From Pseudoips prasinana (lineage: Eukaryota; Arthropoda; Insecta; Lepidoptera; Nolidae), in NCBI GenBank assembly GCA_951640165.1, contig OX621234.1:30818549-30882548 (forward strand): 64,000 nt of DNA. The letters are read 5' to 3'. The notes beneath the pieces are model-generated. The model worked only from the letters and a program-made list of their open reading frames with translations. It made no database searches and was not told where the DNA came from. Below are positions 9,212 through 20,857 of the stretch, in pieces. Within the stretch, counting starts at the first letter, position 1. Every line of letters starts with the position of its first letter. A program made the position numbers and the translations under genes.

Positions 9212-11052
9212 GATGATGAAGAGGGTGTAGTAGTATGTAGCCGAGCCGCATTACTGCAACTCAACCCGGCCAGTATAGTGGTCGTGAAGAGACCCCTGCT
9301 CAGACCCCTGATGTACAGAAACATGTTGCCGGAACTACCCGCTACTGCTTGTCCACATTGCCATAACGTGAGTGAGAGAGAGTGTTAATGTAAATTTTTT
9401 AATCAAGTGTATTTGTGTAGTAGTGTGTCTTCTCAGTACAAATACCTTTAACACTAGCCGTGGTTGCATGGTATTTGCAGATAAATGTGCCCCTAGGAAT
9501 CTAATCTAAATAATGTGGGATACCACAATTATACCACAGATACCACAAACCACATTCGCGGTTTTATCTCAAAAACCTGTTTGAATATATTCCAATAGAA
9601 ATGTCTATACGGTCTCATAAAGGTTCTCAAGGGAATAGATTGATACTAGTTTGCTTCCTATACATGCCTTCTATAAATTCGGGTCAATTTATAGAAGGCT
9701 ATACTATTAATAGGGCACGTTCAGTATTAGGTGCATTTCAAAATGTTGTTAATCCTAATTTATATTAGAAATAATATATATTTTTCTAATCAACTTAAAA
9801 CAATTTTAACTGAGGTGAACTCAGTTGAAATCACCTGAAATGGCCGATTTAACACCACAGGAGATTATTAGGGCAGATGAAATTCGCAGAAAGCGTCATA
9901 ACTATAGGTCTATTGCCGCCAGACTTCAATCAGTTTAACAATATATCGCAGAATTCAACGGTGCAACTTGACTAATCCTCTTATAAGGAGCAATGGCCTA
10001 GGCAAATAGGACTACTGTTAGGTCGGAAATGAATTAGGAGAGGAAGTGAGCGAGCGCACAGATTGCAGAACTTTGAAGAAGTGGGTATAGGTTCGTATGT
10101 ACCAGCCAAAGCTCCAAAACTTGAAAGTCATAATCGTGTACATCGGGTAAACTCTGCACGCCTTTGAGTCATGAACGAATGGGTGCCTGAGGGAATAGAA
10201 CTACTGATCGGTATATCAGGGACAGCTTAGAAGAACATAATGTTCCATTTGCCCGCTATTATGATACGGTTTTATTCTAATGCACGATTAATCCTATAGA
10301 GCATACATAGGACTTGTTAAACAGAAATGTTAAAACCACAAGGCCGCCACCCAACAACCTACGAAAACGTCAAAACTGATTACATAAAGATTGACAGAGC
10401 TTGTCCCACGACATATTTTCAACATGCTCTGACTATGCTGATGCCTGTTTCCTTAACGCTAACGTCTGCAGTTATGAATTCGTTTCATTTTCGGTCTCCG
10501 GAAATATGACCCTGTTGCAGTCTTCCGGCCGCAGATGAGAAGGTGACCTATTCGGAAGCGTCCAGATTTTCAAATTCTGTCTTTTCTCTATTCTTTTCTT
10601 AGTAACTTGAAATCTCTTCCTTATTCTATTCCATCCTTACCTCCTTCTATCCTAAACCCATCTGTCTATACTTGCTCATCATTGAATTTCATTTTAATTA
10701 GTTATTAATGGTGCACAATAATAGCCTTTCACACAAGTTTTATTCTGGCGTTTTCACGAAGGTTTGCTGAAAGAAAACTCATAGTGAGTTAAGAATGTAT
10801 TAACGTATTTGGTGTTCTGTACTCTTTCTTATGATAAACATTTCGTTAGTATTGTTACTGTTAATTTTCTTTTGACAGCTCTTCTACTCGGAAGACTTCG
10901 AGATCCAGCTCGTAAATAAAGGTCATTGTCCATTCTGCCGACACCCGGTGGAAGATGCCCGCACTGAAGATGAAGACACAGAGAATTCCCTACTCAATGA
11001 GACTTCTTCTACTCCGGCAAGCCCCAGTACAGACCGCAGCTCGTGGCGTTAG
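9212..11052 (+). CDS. Last two coding exons of a gene ending in a zinc ribbon (possibly IFT-A family, IFT122-like)
   Basis: Exon A is 9212-9367 and exon B is 10879-11052 (TAG at 11050). The acceptor before exon A is TTTTTTTGCCAG|GAT; the donor is CATAAC|GTGAGT; the acceptor before exon B is TTTTGACAG|CTC. The intron is phase 0. The joined peptide (109 residues) runs DDEEGVVVCSRAALLQL, then RNMLPELPATACPHCHN / LFYSEDFEIQLVNKGHCPFC, then an acidic and Ser/Thr-rich tail ending SSWR. The CPHC-CPFC pair is split by the intron, and together they would bind one zinc. GC content and codon use are clearly higher than the surroundings. The order of a hydrophobic strand region, PLMYRNMLPELP and a zinc ribbon resembles, from memory, the C-terminus of intraflagellar-transport A proteins such as IFT122; this is tentative. 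Upstream exons are not in the window. Confidence 0.7.
9840..10400 (+). pseudogene. Relic of a Tc1/mariner-like transposase in the intron
   Basis: Starts ATGGCCGATTTAACACC, giving MADLTPQEIIRADEIRRKRH and YRSIAARLQ, which looks like an N-terminal helix-turn-helix. With many stops and frameshifts, later parts read DSLEEHNVPFARY and NPIEH followed by RPPPNNLRKRQ. These correspond to the region before the DDE/D signature and to the NPIEHLWD block near the C-terminus of Tc1 transposases. No inverted repeats were identified. It lies wholly within the intron of the zinc-ribbon gene. Confidence 0.6.
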
Positions 11053-11700
11053 ATTTCAGCGCCGAACAGTTCCACTGCTTGACTGACGTGTTTGATTAGC
11101 GAGCTCCTTGTTGGACCCTGTATGTATTTACTACTTAAGCCACTCAAGTAGAACAAACAATCTGACTTAAAAGTATGTATGTATTACTTTTGATTAAATG
11201 AATTAGGTTCAAATAACCGTAATGTCGATAGGTTTTAGCCGAATTAAAGAGATCCGTTACTTTCAGTTTCAAATAGCCTCCATAGTGCCATATTAATGAA
11301 TTGCCATTTTAATCTAAAATAATTTATCATGCTTTAAAGGTACCTATATGAAAATTAGAAACGGTTTAGATTTGTGCTTTCGAATTAGGCTCCATATGCA
11401 CACGTTTTAAATTGTTAAACTAACTTCAATTAAGTCTTATTTTCATAAAGGTGCGCTATGATCGTATTCAAAACTAACCGTGAAATGCTCTAGCTGTTAT
11501 TTTATACTAGCTAAAAATGGTATGAAGCTGTAATCGTCCAGGTCTTACAATTCGATAGCGAGAAATAGTAATGAGCGTTTTGTGTTATGACTGTGACACC
11601 AAAAGTCCCGGTTTTTATGCAACCCTACGAGTACATTGTGGCGATCCGTATTAGTGTACCGAGTTAAAAGTACCAGGACCAATCCTGCGATGGTTAGAGC
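11053..11700 (+). other. 3' UTR and downstream of the zinc-ribbon gene
   Basis: AT-rich sequence after TAG with no ORF. No perfect AATAAA is seen close to the stop. GATTAAATG at about 11192 is a possible weak polyadenylation hexamer (ATTAAA). No repeats are recognised here. Confidence 0.3.
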
Positions 11701-11702
11701 AA

Positions 11703-11840
11703 TACTTATATAGATAATTTACACCCAGACTCAGGACAAACAGACATGTTCATGCACACAAATATTTGTCCCGGGTGGGATTCGAACCCACGACCTCCGG
11801 CGTGAAAGGCAGCGTCTCTACCAACCACGCCAACAGGCCC
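11703..11840 (-). mobile_element. tRNA-derived SINE, family A (3'-truncated)
   Basis: The minus strand reads GGGCCTGTTGGCGTGGTTGG, GGTCGTGGGTTCGAATCCCA, CCGGGACAAATATTTG, GAGTCTGGGTGTAAATTATC. The head and body match the copy at 33631. The 3' CTGCTTAGTTTGGG part is missing. Confidence 0.85.
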
Positions 11841-12959
11841 GTCAATAAATGCATAAGGTCTTACGCCCGGTTCCTATATTCCAAAAACGAATCGTTTCTA
11901 CTACGAATAGTTAGAATTTCTACCAGCCGTAACGCAAAACCGTTCCTAAAAAATACTAGTCGTTATCCAAATAACCGACGTCTGGTTACTAACGGATGGG
12001 AGGACGTTAGTAAGCTTATTGTATGGAGATGCGTTCGAAAGTGTTCCTATAAATATTTTCTACTGTCACGGAACTGTCAAAATAACGAGGCGTTACTGCT
12101 TTGATTACTAGTCGAATGCGGTCGGTTTACCAGTCGTTTGTATTTTATTTTGGTAGTTAACATAGTGTTTGAGGAGATTTCCGTGATGTCTAGCTCTGAA
12201 ACTGATAGAGAATTCATGGCTTTGTTTTCCGTTAGAAAGGGTTGATTATTTTTCTATCTTCTAAGATTTCATAACCACAAACCTTAGATTAAATACTCAA
12301 TTTAAAAACTTATTTAGAAACCATGAAATACTCCTGGACAGACGTCAGACGACAGACGCATGCGCCATGCGCTTTCCTGTTACGCGTTTTGTTCACACCA
12401 TGCACTCGTAACATCAAATTTTCAATAGTAATGATTTATAAATATTTTAAACCTAAAACGCAAATTAAATTATTACTGTAACTATAAGTACAGTAATTTG
12501 TACTATTACTCACATTATATTACAGAATAATAAATGATTTTAGTTGCATAATTGACGTACGACGTTTTGTTATAACTAATCGTGAAGAGGAGCGAGAGGT
12601 TCATCGCGGAACGAGTCGTAGGTGGTTTAAACTACGGATGTTCGTCGCAGGTAGGGCATTGTGGAACACTAGTTTTGCATCGGTATCGGTAGCTGAATTA
12701 CGGATGGTAACGTTAGTCCAATGACGGATCGTAAAATAAAGGAACCGGGCATTAGAGAATTTATTCGGTACCAATACGTTCATTATTGTGTCGAATCGAG
12801 AGTAGCTATTTCATTTAGTGACTACGAAGTCATTTGTATCTTCGAATACTAATCCAATAAGTGTGATATGGGTTTACCATATTATTTCCTTGCAATGTTG
12901 ATTCGTTTGCTGCCACCGATCCGTAAGAAATCGGCGAGGTTAAAAACCTAGAAACGCGG

Positions 12960-13190
12960 ACATTCTAAAGATGGGTGACCGCCAAAGTGAATATATAAGC
13001 GTCGCGGAAAATGAAAGAGGCTGTTTTTGGGGTTTTCCCGGCAATTATTAGATTTTTCTAACCTTTTTAACCTTCCCTAGACCTCCACGAACATTTCAAG
13101 ACCAAGATAAGATACATCCATTCAGCCGTTCTCCAGTTTTAGCGAGACTAACGAACAGCAATTGATTTATATATATAGAAGATTGTAATT
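12960..13190 (+). mobile_element. Dispersed repeat end, Helitron-like (second family)
   Basis: Contains CATTTCAAGACCAAGATAAG, TTCAGCCGTTCTCC and TTTTAGCGAGACTAACGAAC, then ATATATATAGAAG. I know this block from lepidopteran repeats whose other end reads ACTAGCGACCCGC; a piece of that end occurs at 53009-53145 on the minus strand. Degenerate. Confidence 0.45.
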
Positions 13191-13550
13191 ATTATAATAT
13201 TTCAATTCCAAAGGTGACAAAAACCCCGTAGAATTACGGGAAGTGCTCGTTCGAGACGATTTTATTTATTAAATCTTCGAATAATAACACGTTTCTTATA
13301 TGACACTTAAATTTTTGACTTGATTTATTTATATATTTTTGTTATAATTGCATTACAGACTCAGTGAAAACTTCAACTGTTTACTGACGGAAGGACATTT
13401 GAGGTTTAAAAATAGGGTCCCGTTGGCACACTTATATTACGGAATCCTAAAAATTAACCAGTATGAACCATGTGTCACCAGTAAGGAACACAAAAAATGA
13501 ATCCGCATGTATAGTTAGGTAGTCAGTTAGTTGGGCTATTGGTTTCCGCA

Positions 13551-13798
13551 CTTAGGCTGAGATCTATACAGCGTACTTAGACTTTGCTCAAACTTTACTT
13601 ACGTAAAACTTTGCTAAATGTATGCTAAGCTTATACTTTGATTTGGTATTTATAGACTTTTTGAAGTTAAGATTATGCTTAGCATAAGCTAAGACAGAAA
13701 AAGTCAAAACACCAATTGTAATTTCGTTACATGCATTAACTTCTGCCTAAGTAAAGTCTGAGCAAAGTCTAAGTACGCTCTATAGATCTCAGCCTAAG
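13551..13798. mobile_element. MITE with ~50-bp terminal inverted repeats
   Basis: The left end CTTAGGCTGAGATCTATA and the right end TATAGATCTCAGCCTAAG are perfect inverses. Complementarity continues through GCGTACTTAGACTTTGCTC. It is 248 bp long with no ORF and a palindromic core (GCTTAGCATAAGC). The family has many copies in Lepidoptera as far as I recall. No clear target duplication. Confidence 0.85.
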
Positions 13799-13848
13799 CC
13801 TCCTAATTGGGCCATTGTACGTGAACTTATGTGGCTACTCAAACCATT

Positions 13849-14100
13849 TTAGTTCCATCCAGAAGTCCAAGAGGCCTTCGAGGCCTCTTGGACTTCTGGC
13901 TTGGCTTGGCGTGGCTTGAGTACTTCCTGCAGTGTCTTCGGATCGTTTAGGAACTTTGCCCGTTGGCTGGCAACGCTATTGCAGTGTAGCAGTACGTGTG
14001 CCGGTGTTTCTTCAGATTCAATGTATGTCAAGTTTCTTAATAATGTTTTCAATTTATACCGAGGACAACAGGTGGTGTAAATAGGCTTGTTCACACGCCC
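13849..14100 (-). pseudogene. LINE (R1/Jockey-like) ORF2 C-terminal relic
   Basis: The minus strand encodes ESEETPAHVLLHCNSVASQR and AKFLNDPKTLQEVL. This is the typical C-terminal 'EETP.H.L..C' block of R1- and Jockey-like reverse-transcriptase proteins. It ends in a 19-bp perfect hairpin at 13859-13899. Upstream (14050-14100) the frame is short and broken. Confidence 0.6.
13859..13899. repeat. Perfect 19-bp hairpin with three-base loop
   Basis: CCAGAAGTCCAAGAGGCCT (13859-13877), loop TCG, and the exact inverse at 13881-13899. It lies at the end of a LINE relic and looks like a local inverted duplication of coding sequence. Confidence 0.9.
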
Positions 14101-14224
14101 TTTATCACAGATGTAAAGCCTGTGATATACGTGGTAGTAACTCGTACATAACTTGTTATACGTTGGCGATATTTCTGCTGATCCGTATTAAAGTGTATGC
14201 GGTCTAATTTTCTTTCTATATTAT

Positions 14225-14528
14225 TGTACGTTTTAGGGTTCCGTAACCAAAGGGTAAAACGGGACCCTATTACTAAGACTTCGCTGTCTGTCTGTCTGCC
14301 TGTCACCAGGCTGTATCTCATAAACCGTGATAGTTATACAGTTGAAATTTTCATAGATGATGTACGTCTGTTGCCGCTATTACAACAAATACTAAAAAAT
14401 CAAAATAAAATTAATATTTAAGGGGGCTCCCATACAACAAACTTGAATTTTTTTCTCGTTTTATACATAATGGTACGGAACCCTTCGTGCGTTTGTCCGA
14501 CTCGCACTTGGCTGGTTTTTTTTTAATT
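14225..14528 (+). mobile_element. GGGTTCCGTAGCC repeat, internally deleted copy
   Basis: Begins TTTTAGGGTTCCGTAACC, then CTGTCTGTCTGTCTGC, and ends GGTACGGAACCCTTC, CCGACTCGCACTTGGCTGG. The ends contain the inverse motifs GGGTTCCGTA and TACGGAACCC. The same family occurs at 28685, 43412 and 48220 (minus). Confidence 0.75.
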
Positions 14529-14770
14529 TATCACTTTTACAGTAAGACTTGGACGTCTTCACTGAATCACCGGAAAATAGGGGTGAGCGTGGACTGAAGT
14601 TGTCTAGCAATAAAAACTACAAACTAAGTAAAGTTTGTAGTTTTTTATAGCTAGAAACTCGACTCTGGGCGTCTACTTATGTGGGGATGCATTAGAAAGT
14701 CGACTGTCGCTCTATAAGAAGACGTAGGCCTCTCGTCCTATTAAGGATCGAAGAGGACAATTAGTCAATA
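14517..14770 (-). mobile_element. Jockey-like LINE 3' UTR fragment (family J)
   Basis: A T-run at about 14517-14525 is the poly(A) of a minus-strand element. CACCGGAAAATAGGGGTGAGCGTGGAC and the following sequence match the 3' UTR of the better copy at 59261-60000. No coding part remains. Confidence 0.55.
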
Positions 14771-14817
14771 CGACATATCTTGTAAGTCGACGTATCGTGT
14801 AAGTACTGTTCAGTTAA

Positions 14818-15113
14818 TTAAACTGAGTTAGATATTGCCGGAGAAATATTTGATAGACTGAAATAAAATTCGTTTATATTAATGGCTACATAAAATAATG
14901 TATTTATATACATATCTATATAAATATAATTTGTATGCAACTCATCAATGTCTCGCATACCTGCAATGTTTTGTTCATGAACTTTAACGCCGTATATACT
15001 AGATGTTACTGTAGTATTGTGAAAGCTATAAATTATATGATTTACGTCTATTACGAACCTAACAAATTCTACGAAATCATCTCCACCATTGTGTGCCTTA
15101 ACGCTCGGCATAG
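14818..15113 (-). CDS. Candidate small gene or terminal exons on the minus strand
   Basis: An ORF starting MPSVKAHNGGDDFVEFVRF runs on. A good donor lies after ATTGCAG|GTATGCGAG (about 14960), and an acceptor TTTTATTTCAG|TC lies about 100 bases on. Splicing would give ...KVHEQNIA + VYQIFLRQYLTQFN and stop: about 65 residues in total. The unspliced frame is also open for 97 codons. No family is recognised. Without the intron it could be chance in AT-rich DNA. A possible 5' exon of the same strand lies at 18271-18500. Confidence 0.3.
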
Positions 15114-15120
15114 AATATGA

Positions 15121-16015
15121 AACACATTAAAATCACCATGTGATCTGCGATTTGCGTAAAAAGTTTACACGGTTTAAACAGGGTTGTAAATAATTAGTTT
15201 CAGCTTCGTATACGAGGTTGTTGGAAAATTCACAAAATTTTCCATAAACTTAATAAAGACCGTTAATTTAGCTAACGTGAAACACCCATCTTCTATGTTT
15301 CCATATCCCTTTATTAATCGTGATTTAATAACGGTTGATTAAAAAAAAGGATTGCTATTGCAACATAAGTTATTTCGGACTATATCTTAACTTGAAACTT
15401 GATTGACTTGAAATCTAGTTTCTTCTCAACACTGACATAAAGAGAATCTAAATTGACATTCGTGTTATATCACACTAGCAAATATATATTTTATAGTGAC
15501 CAAATATTTTTACGTGATCATTGTGTAACCCGTGAATAATGAAAATCACAATTACCTACCTGTTGTTAATAAAAACAAAATGCATTTGTCAAACAATTAA
15601 ATAAGTTTTACTGCCATACAGGTTATTGCGGTGGAACTCTGTATATACTTATTTTATTGTTTATCGTCACATAAAGTTTATAGCTACTTAATTATTACTA
15701 ATTTCATTGTGCTTTCGTAACAATATATAACATACTAAAGATCAATTTGCTTTACATGTGTATGAAGTCCTTTATTTTAGTTTGGCATCGATGTTACTGT
15801 AAATATTAAATGCTAGATGAATCTTTTATGTAAACACTATGTAAGCATTTTATATATGCCCACCTTGTTAAGTACTATGTTAGTGTTTAAGTTAGATGTG
15901 ATGTTATAGTTTAATTGAACTATTATTAATTTTAAGTGTGATGTATTGTAGTGACGCATAATTTTTTTAAGTTTTATCTATTAGTTATATTTAGGACTGG
16001 CCACCCTAATGTCGG
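15121..16015. other. No recognisable feature
   Basis: AT-rich DNA with scattered short ORFs only. No repeat or exon is supported. Confidence 0.5.
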
Positions 16016-16079
16016 AAAAGGTGTAGCTATCATATCTTCAGTCATACACATTATGTTATTTTACATTGAAACAGAAAAA

Positions 16080-16340
16080 ATGCTGTTTGTCTGACTGGAT
16101 AGGATATAGTCACGCTTTCTCATCCCGTGGGTGGTGTAGAAGGCCTCCCGAGGAAATATCTATCAGAGAACGGGCAGCAGCGTTTCTCTGAGTACTATGT
16201 CCATAATACTGCGATCGCCAACCCATCTACCAAGCGTGGCGATTAAGGCGTATCCCTCCAAATAACGGACACAACTGCATTGTGGAAATCTTTTGGGTAG
16301 GCCTCCGTCATTCTGCCCTGTGACAGTCAGATGGAGAACG
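16080..16340 (+). mobile_element. Dispersed repeat family F
   Basis: Contains TGTAGAAGGCCTCCCGAGG, AGAACGGGCAGCAGCG, TACTGCGATCGCCAACCC and CAAGCGTGGCGATTAAGG. Related copies are at 42950-43180 and 53285-53475 (plus) and 24128-24190 and 24760-25030 (minus). It resembles the very common insect repeat around GTCGTAGAAGGCGACTAAGG. Class uncertain, probably a LINE 3' region. Confidence 0.6.
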
Positions 16341-16713
16341 AAAAGTTATTAATAGCAGCCGGGGGTATACAAATCATGATTTAATAAAGATTCTAAGCAA
16401 CCAATTTCAGTTATTAAATGCAAAATATTTCAATAATGTGCGTGTACACCGTAAAATTTTGTTAATTTCGCTACATTATCTATTAAAAACTATATCAAAT
16501 ATTCGCATTATTTGTCATTTGTAATTATATTTAGCAATAAACAAATGTAGTTTGTATTTTAGTATGTAGCATATCTTCTTACATGTACAGAAACTAATTT
16601 AAATGTCATTACATATTTTTCTATCATAGTACGTAGAAAGAGGGCAGCTTAATTAAGAGTTACATTTCTTACTTCCAGCGCATTGTTAGTTCAAGTCCTA
16701 TTAAGACGCTTAC

Positions 16714-16910
16714 GCGATTGGCACACTGCCCCGCATGATGCAGCGTAGTGCGTGAGTGCGTGTTCTAACGTTGCTTGTGAGTATCTCCGTTTGTATAGTA
16801 AATACGCACAGTCCGTCACACAGAACATGCATCCACGTGCGTTCATGCAGATGCATGCATGTGTGTTGGACTGTGCGTGTTTTCTATCATGCGGGCAGTG
16901 TGCCAATCGC
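16714..16910. mobile_element. MITE with 25-bp TIRs
   Basis: Ends GCGATTGGCACACTGCCC and GGGCAGTGTGCCAATCGC, extended to CGCATGAT / ATCATGCG with one base gap. An internal inverted pair ACGCACAGTCC / GGACTGTGCGT makes the whole element fold. Flanks CTTAC and CTTAT may be a target duplication. 197 bp, no ORF. Confidence 0.85.
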
Positions 16911-17909
16911 CTTATTGTCTATCAGTGACACGTGACTAAATGATATTGTAATATGTCCTTTACGACGTTAAACGAATGCTATGACAGTCTGAATTGGTTA
17001 TATTTGTATTATTTAGTTAACTCCTGATTTCTCCACTCTTCAGATATAACATAATGGGTGAATAAAATAATTGTTAGTTTGGCTCTCTGGTTGCAATTAT
17101 CTCGTTTTCTGAGGCTCCAGCCTTTTCTGTCTCCCGCTTTGCTCTGGAGGGAAGTGGAACATTCATTTTCTATCATCTCCTTGTTTCTTTTTGATCAAAT
17201 TCGTTGCGGGATCCTAGACAGTTAAAGCGATTCCCGGGACATACCTAAGCCCCCTCACTCAGTGTCATTTCATTGTGTGCCACTGTTGATCCTGGCTTAC
17301 AGGAGTTGCAGTGGTGGGTAAGAGCGAGAGACAAGTCTCAATAAATGTTAATTTGTATTGTTTTAGATTTAAGTCTTATTCGAGGGTGGAAAGATTGGAT
17401 TTTAGGGTAATATTGTATAAAAATGTATCTCTTAGAAAGTATTTCTTATTTGTCAATGTACAATTAAAGTTTGTGATAAATGTTCCGTCCCAACGTTTGT
17501 AAATATAACATATTCTGAAGAGACAGGTGTAGTTTTATTTAATGCATGCGTTGCGCGTGATTGTTTATATAATACATCATATGGAATAAACATGATATTT
17601 TCGTCTTATTACGTGTATAGCAGAAGTCAAAACAGCTGCGACGTATCAGAGAATTTTCAATTGAAAAAACATTTGTTGTTCACATTTGGGTATCGCTGCT
17701 ACAAGATAATACATAAGGGGGCAGACATCAGCGAATTGGAGACCATTTTTTAGCTACTTATTTCTTTTAGTGAAAATCCAGCAAACGTCTGCTATACTTT
17801 TCCGAATTGTAGCAATTGTCTCCACACATGGACTCCCTAACTTCATCGACATGAGTCCTTTTTGCGGTGGTACATGCTCGAATACTGTCCCGTATCTGAA
17901 CTTTTTTGC

Positions 17910-17952
17910 ATATCGTGTTATTACGCAGTTATCCTGCGTAGTAACACGATAT
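17910..17952. repeat. Hairpin with 19-bp arms
   Basis: ATATCGTGTTATTACGCAG pairs with CTGCGTAGTAACACGATAT with one mismatch around a five-base loop. Confidence 0.85.
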
Positions 17953-18199
17953 CATTAAGCCACATCCCAAGTACTGTGATAACGCTACCACAACCTTGAC
18001 ATCACGTTTTGGCTGGTGTGTTGGGCCTCAGCAACGACACGTTGAATGCAACCATTTCTAATATGCCCACGATACCTACGTAACATTTCACCATGACTCA
18101 AATGACGATGTGACATGACTCGTTAAAATTCAGACGCCACGTTGAATTAAAAAAGAAAAACAATCTCAATACTTTTCATTATTCACGGTTGGTGCGACA

Positions 18200-18545
18200 C
18201 TATGATCACCGAGTGTACTTAGAGTCTCGGTGAGAAGTACTCCGTGAGGGTTCAAACGTAGCGCACTTACACGAGTCCCCGCGACTGTATTGTGCGAGAG
18301 ACCCGATGTAGGTACACGGTATAACTCTCACTGATTACGGAACACTTGGCATTGTTCACCTTCACAGATCACTTGAATTTTTCCGCTTTTACTTCTTCCT
18401 CTTGATTTGTATTCGATTTCACTTGATTCTTCCAAATTGTACCCTTCACCAATATAACACAAATTCGCAACATCTCGTTCTCATCTCACCACGAGTTTTT
18501 TTTTTGGCAACCTGACAGTCTTTGGCGCGCCTCCGCACTGCGTAT
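18200..18545 (-). promoter_or_regulatory. Possible promoter and non-coding first exon, minus strand
   Basis: Locally GC-richer with several CpGs (GGCGCGCC, GCACTGCG). Read on the minus strand it looks like an insect 5' UTR (GTGAACAATGCC, GTGAAATCGAATAC). It contains a strong donor ACTCGT|GTAAGTGCG, exon end at 18271. No TATA box or TE similarity is recognised. Inferred only from composition and the splice motif. Confidence 0.25.
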
Positions 18546-20850
18546 GCGTTATCAAATAGGTCCGATCCAAATAATAATATGCTATCAACCAACCATGTTA
18601 CTGATATATTGCCTTTTACTTAACTATCCCGCATATGAGAGAAATTATCTAATTATAGAAAATATAAATTAGATTGCATAAGAAATTTTAAAAATAAAGG
18701 TTGCTTGATGGATTTACGCACGCCCTATTTTATATTTTTAAGTTATTCAGTTCTTTACATGCTTTCATCATTCTTTTCCCAAATTTAGAAATAAAATTTC
18801 TCCCCTTTCTTAAGTTATAATATTTCATGAAATTTTCCTTCTAAACGAGGCGAAACCTTTCATGACGTCGGTAACTACGTTCGTCATTAAAGGTTCTGTC
18901 GAAATTTTGGTGCCAAAATTAACCATTTTGTTATTATTAGATATTCCATCATACCAAAAAAATTTTTCGTGCTTATTCACCAAGCTTATGAGAACAATAA
19001 AGTATGTCGCAAATTTCCGGAATTGGTTACTTTTATTAACAGTAGGTATTTAAAAAAAAATATATGACGTACGAAAATGGAACTCTAAGCCTTTGAAATG
19101 CAGTTTTTCCTTCTATTGTCCCATTTTGGCGTAATTTGAAATATTGCGTCTCTACCAGTGTAGGTACGTCACTACGGATTTAACTCAGATGAATTTCCGT
19201 AGTAAGTACCTATGAATAAATACGATTATAAGCATAGTTGAACGCGTTCACAGTGTCACTCTCCTTCAAACTACTATTTGCGATTAAAATGCGCGAAAAT
19301 CTTTTCAGGTAGGTGCCTATGCCCAAAACAACCAGAGAGACTAGTGTGCGTGGTCTGCCGCAAACTGATGGTTGCTACTTTTTTTAATAAATCTGGACAC
19401 GTATCTATCGTCGTTAGGAGGAACGTCATATAGTAATAGTAATCAGTACGTACGTAATCATTTGTTTTATTGAAGAAAGCTGTATAAATAACCATAAACG
19501 CTGTATAATTTTCGATCATATCTACCTACAAATGCATTTTTGAAAAGGAAAAGCGTAGGTATTATGGGTCATCTTGCATACAGTCCCGACCAGGTACCAT
19601 GTGATTTCGTTCTGTTTTAAAAAAGGATGTCAAAACTTCATTAGGCGAGTTTTGACCTGACCACATCCGTTGAAAAAGAATCTAATATCGGGTTATTAAA
19701 TAAATTTTGTAAGGTAATAATCAAATTTACGTACATACATAAATACGTAAGTATCATATAATAAGCCCCGTCATACTTACGATTATTTTACAGATAAGTT
19801 CTAAGGGCTTTCGTTCCCCATGCTTCAGTGACCGTGTTTTCTGGTCCACCTTATCAAATTAGAATGCGAGAATAGAGAGTGCGCTTGAATTGGCTCATAA
19901 CGAAGATACTAGGCAAAAGAAATGTAAACAGGATGGAAAAGCAACACAATATGACACAGTTTCAAAGCAAAACTTCATTCTAACTCAAGAAAAAACTTAT
20001 AATAAGCTCTCGTGTTTTATTTTTGAGTCAGTGTTCTAGCATAAGAGCAAACTTACAAGAAAGCTCGCGTTTGTCAACTAGTTAGTGTATACGGCGCGGC
20101 GCGACATCCGGATTCCTAATTCCGCTGTAACAAAAGCGAGAAAAGTAAAGAAATAAGTAATAAACATTTTTTTTTATTTAAAATAATAAATACAAATGAC
20201 CTTGAGCTTTAAAATGTCCTATTTAAAGATATATTAAGGTGACGCATTGTTGTTATTATTTGTGGTAAGTACCTACTTTATTCATTTATCCCAGTAATAA
20301 AAAAATATCTGAACTGATATTTATAAGTATTTAATTTTTGAGTTCCAGGACATACTACCTATCTTCGTTGAAAAATTCTCCGTTTAGATATTTTTATAAA
20401 GTAAGCCAAAACATTTTTGCATTGTCAAAAATATTTTATTGTTAGTATTATTACATGAATAATAACAATAAATCTGGCATTCAATATTTGTGACTTTATT
20501 TACCGAGGCTTTATTAGGATTTATGTTGTGTAAAGAATAAACAATGAGTTTACCTATTCCATAATCGGACCAGTCCAGCCGGAAAGTGGAAAGAACTCAT
20601 TAAAACTCAAAGAATTACCCTAAACTCTATACACGTACCTACCAAACGAATGATCTTTGATAGCCACGACTGGTATCCCGGAACTTTAACTAGGTAAGTA
20701 CATCTAGGAGCATTGTCTTTAAAGTCCTACATCAGGTAAGATCTGTCGGTCCTGTCAGAGTTGGAACTGATTATCTTTATGACCATGGGGGTTCAATGTA
20801 CAATTTCATACCTATATGGCTCCTAATTATCTAGCGGTATAAAATATAAA
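18546..20850. other. No recognisable feature
   Basis: AT-rich non-coding sequence. Short ORFs lack any known motif. A small GC-richer patch near 20090 (GGCGCGGCGCGACATCCGG) is unexplained. Confidence 0.45.
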
Positions 20851-20857
20851 CCAGGGG

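Noticed and set aside
12960..13000. 5S rRNA fragment (GATGGGTGACCGCC)
   Set aside because: Only about 14 bases agree; the rest belongs to a dispersed repeat.
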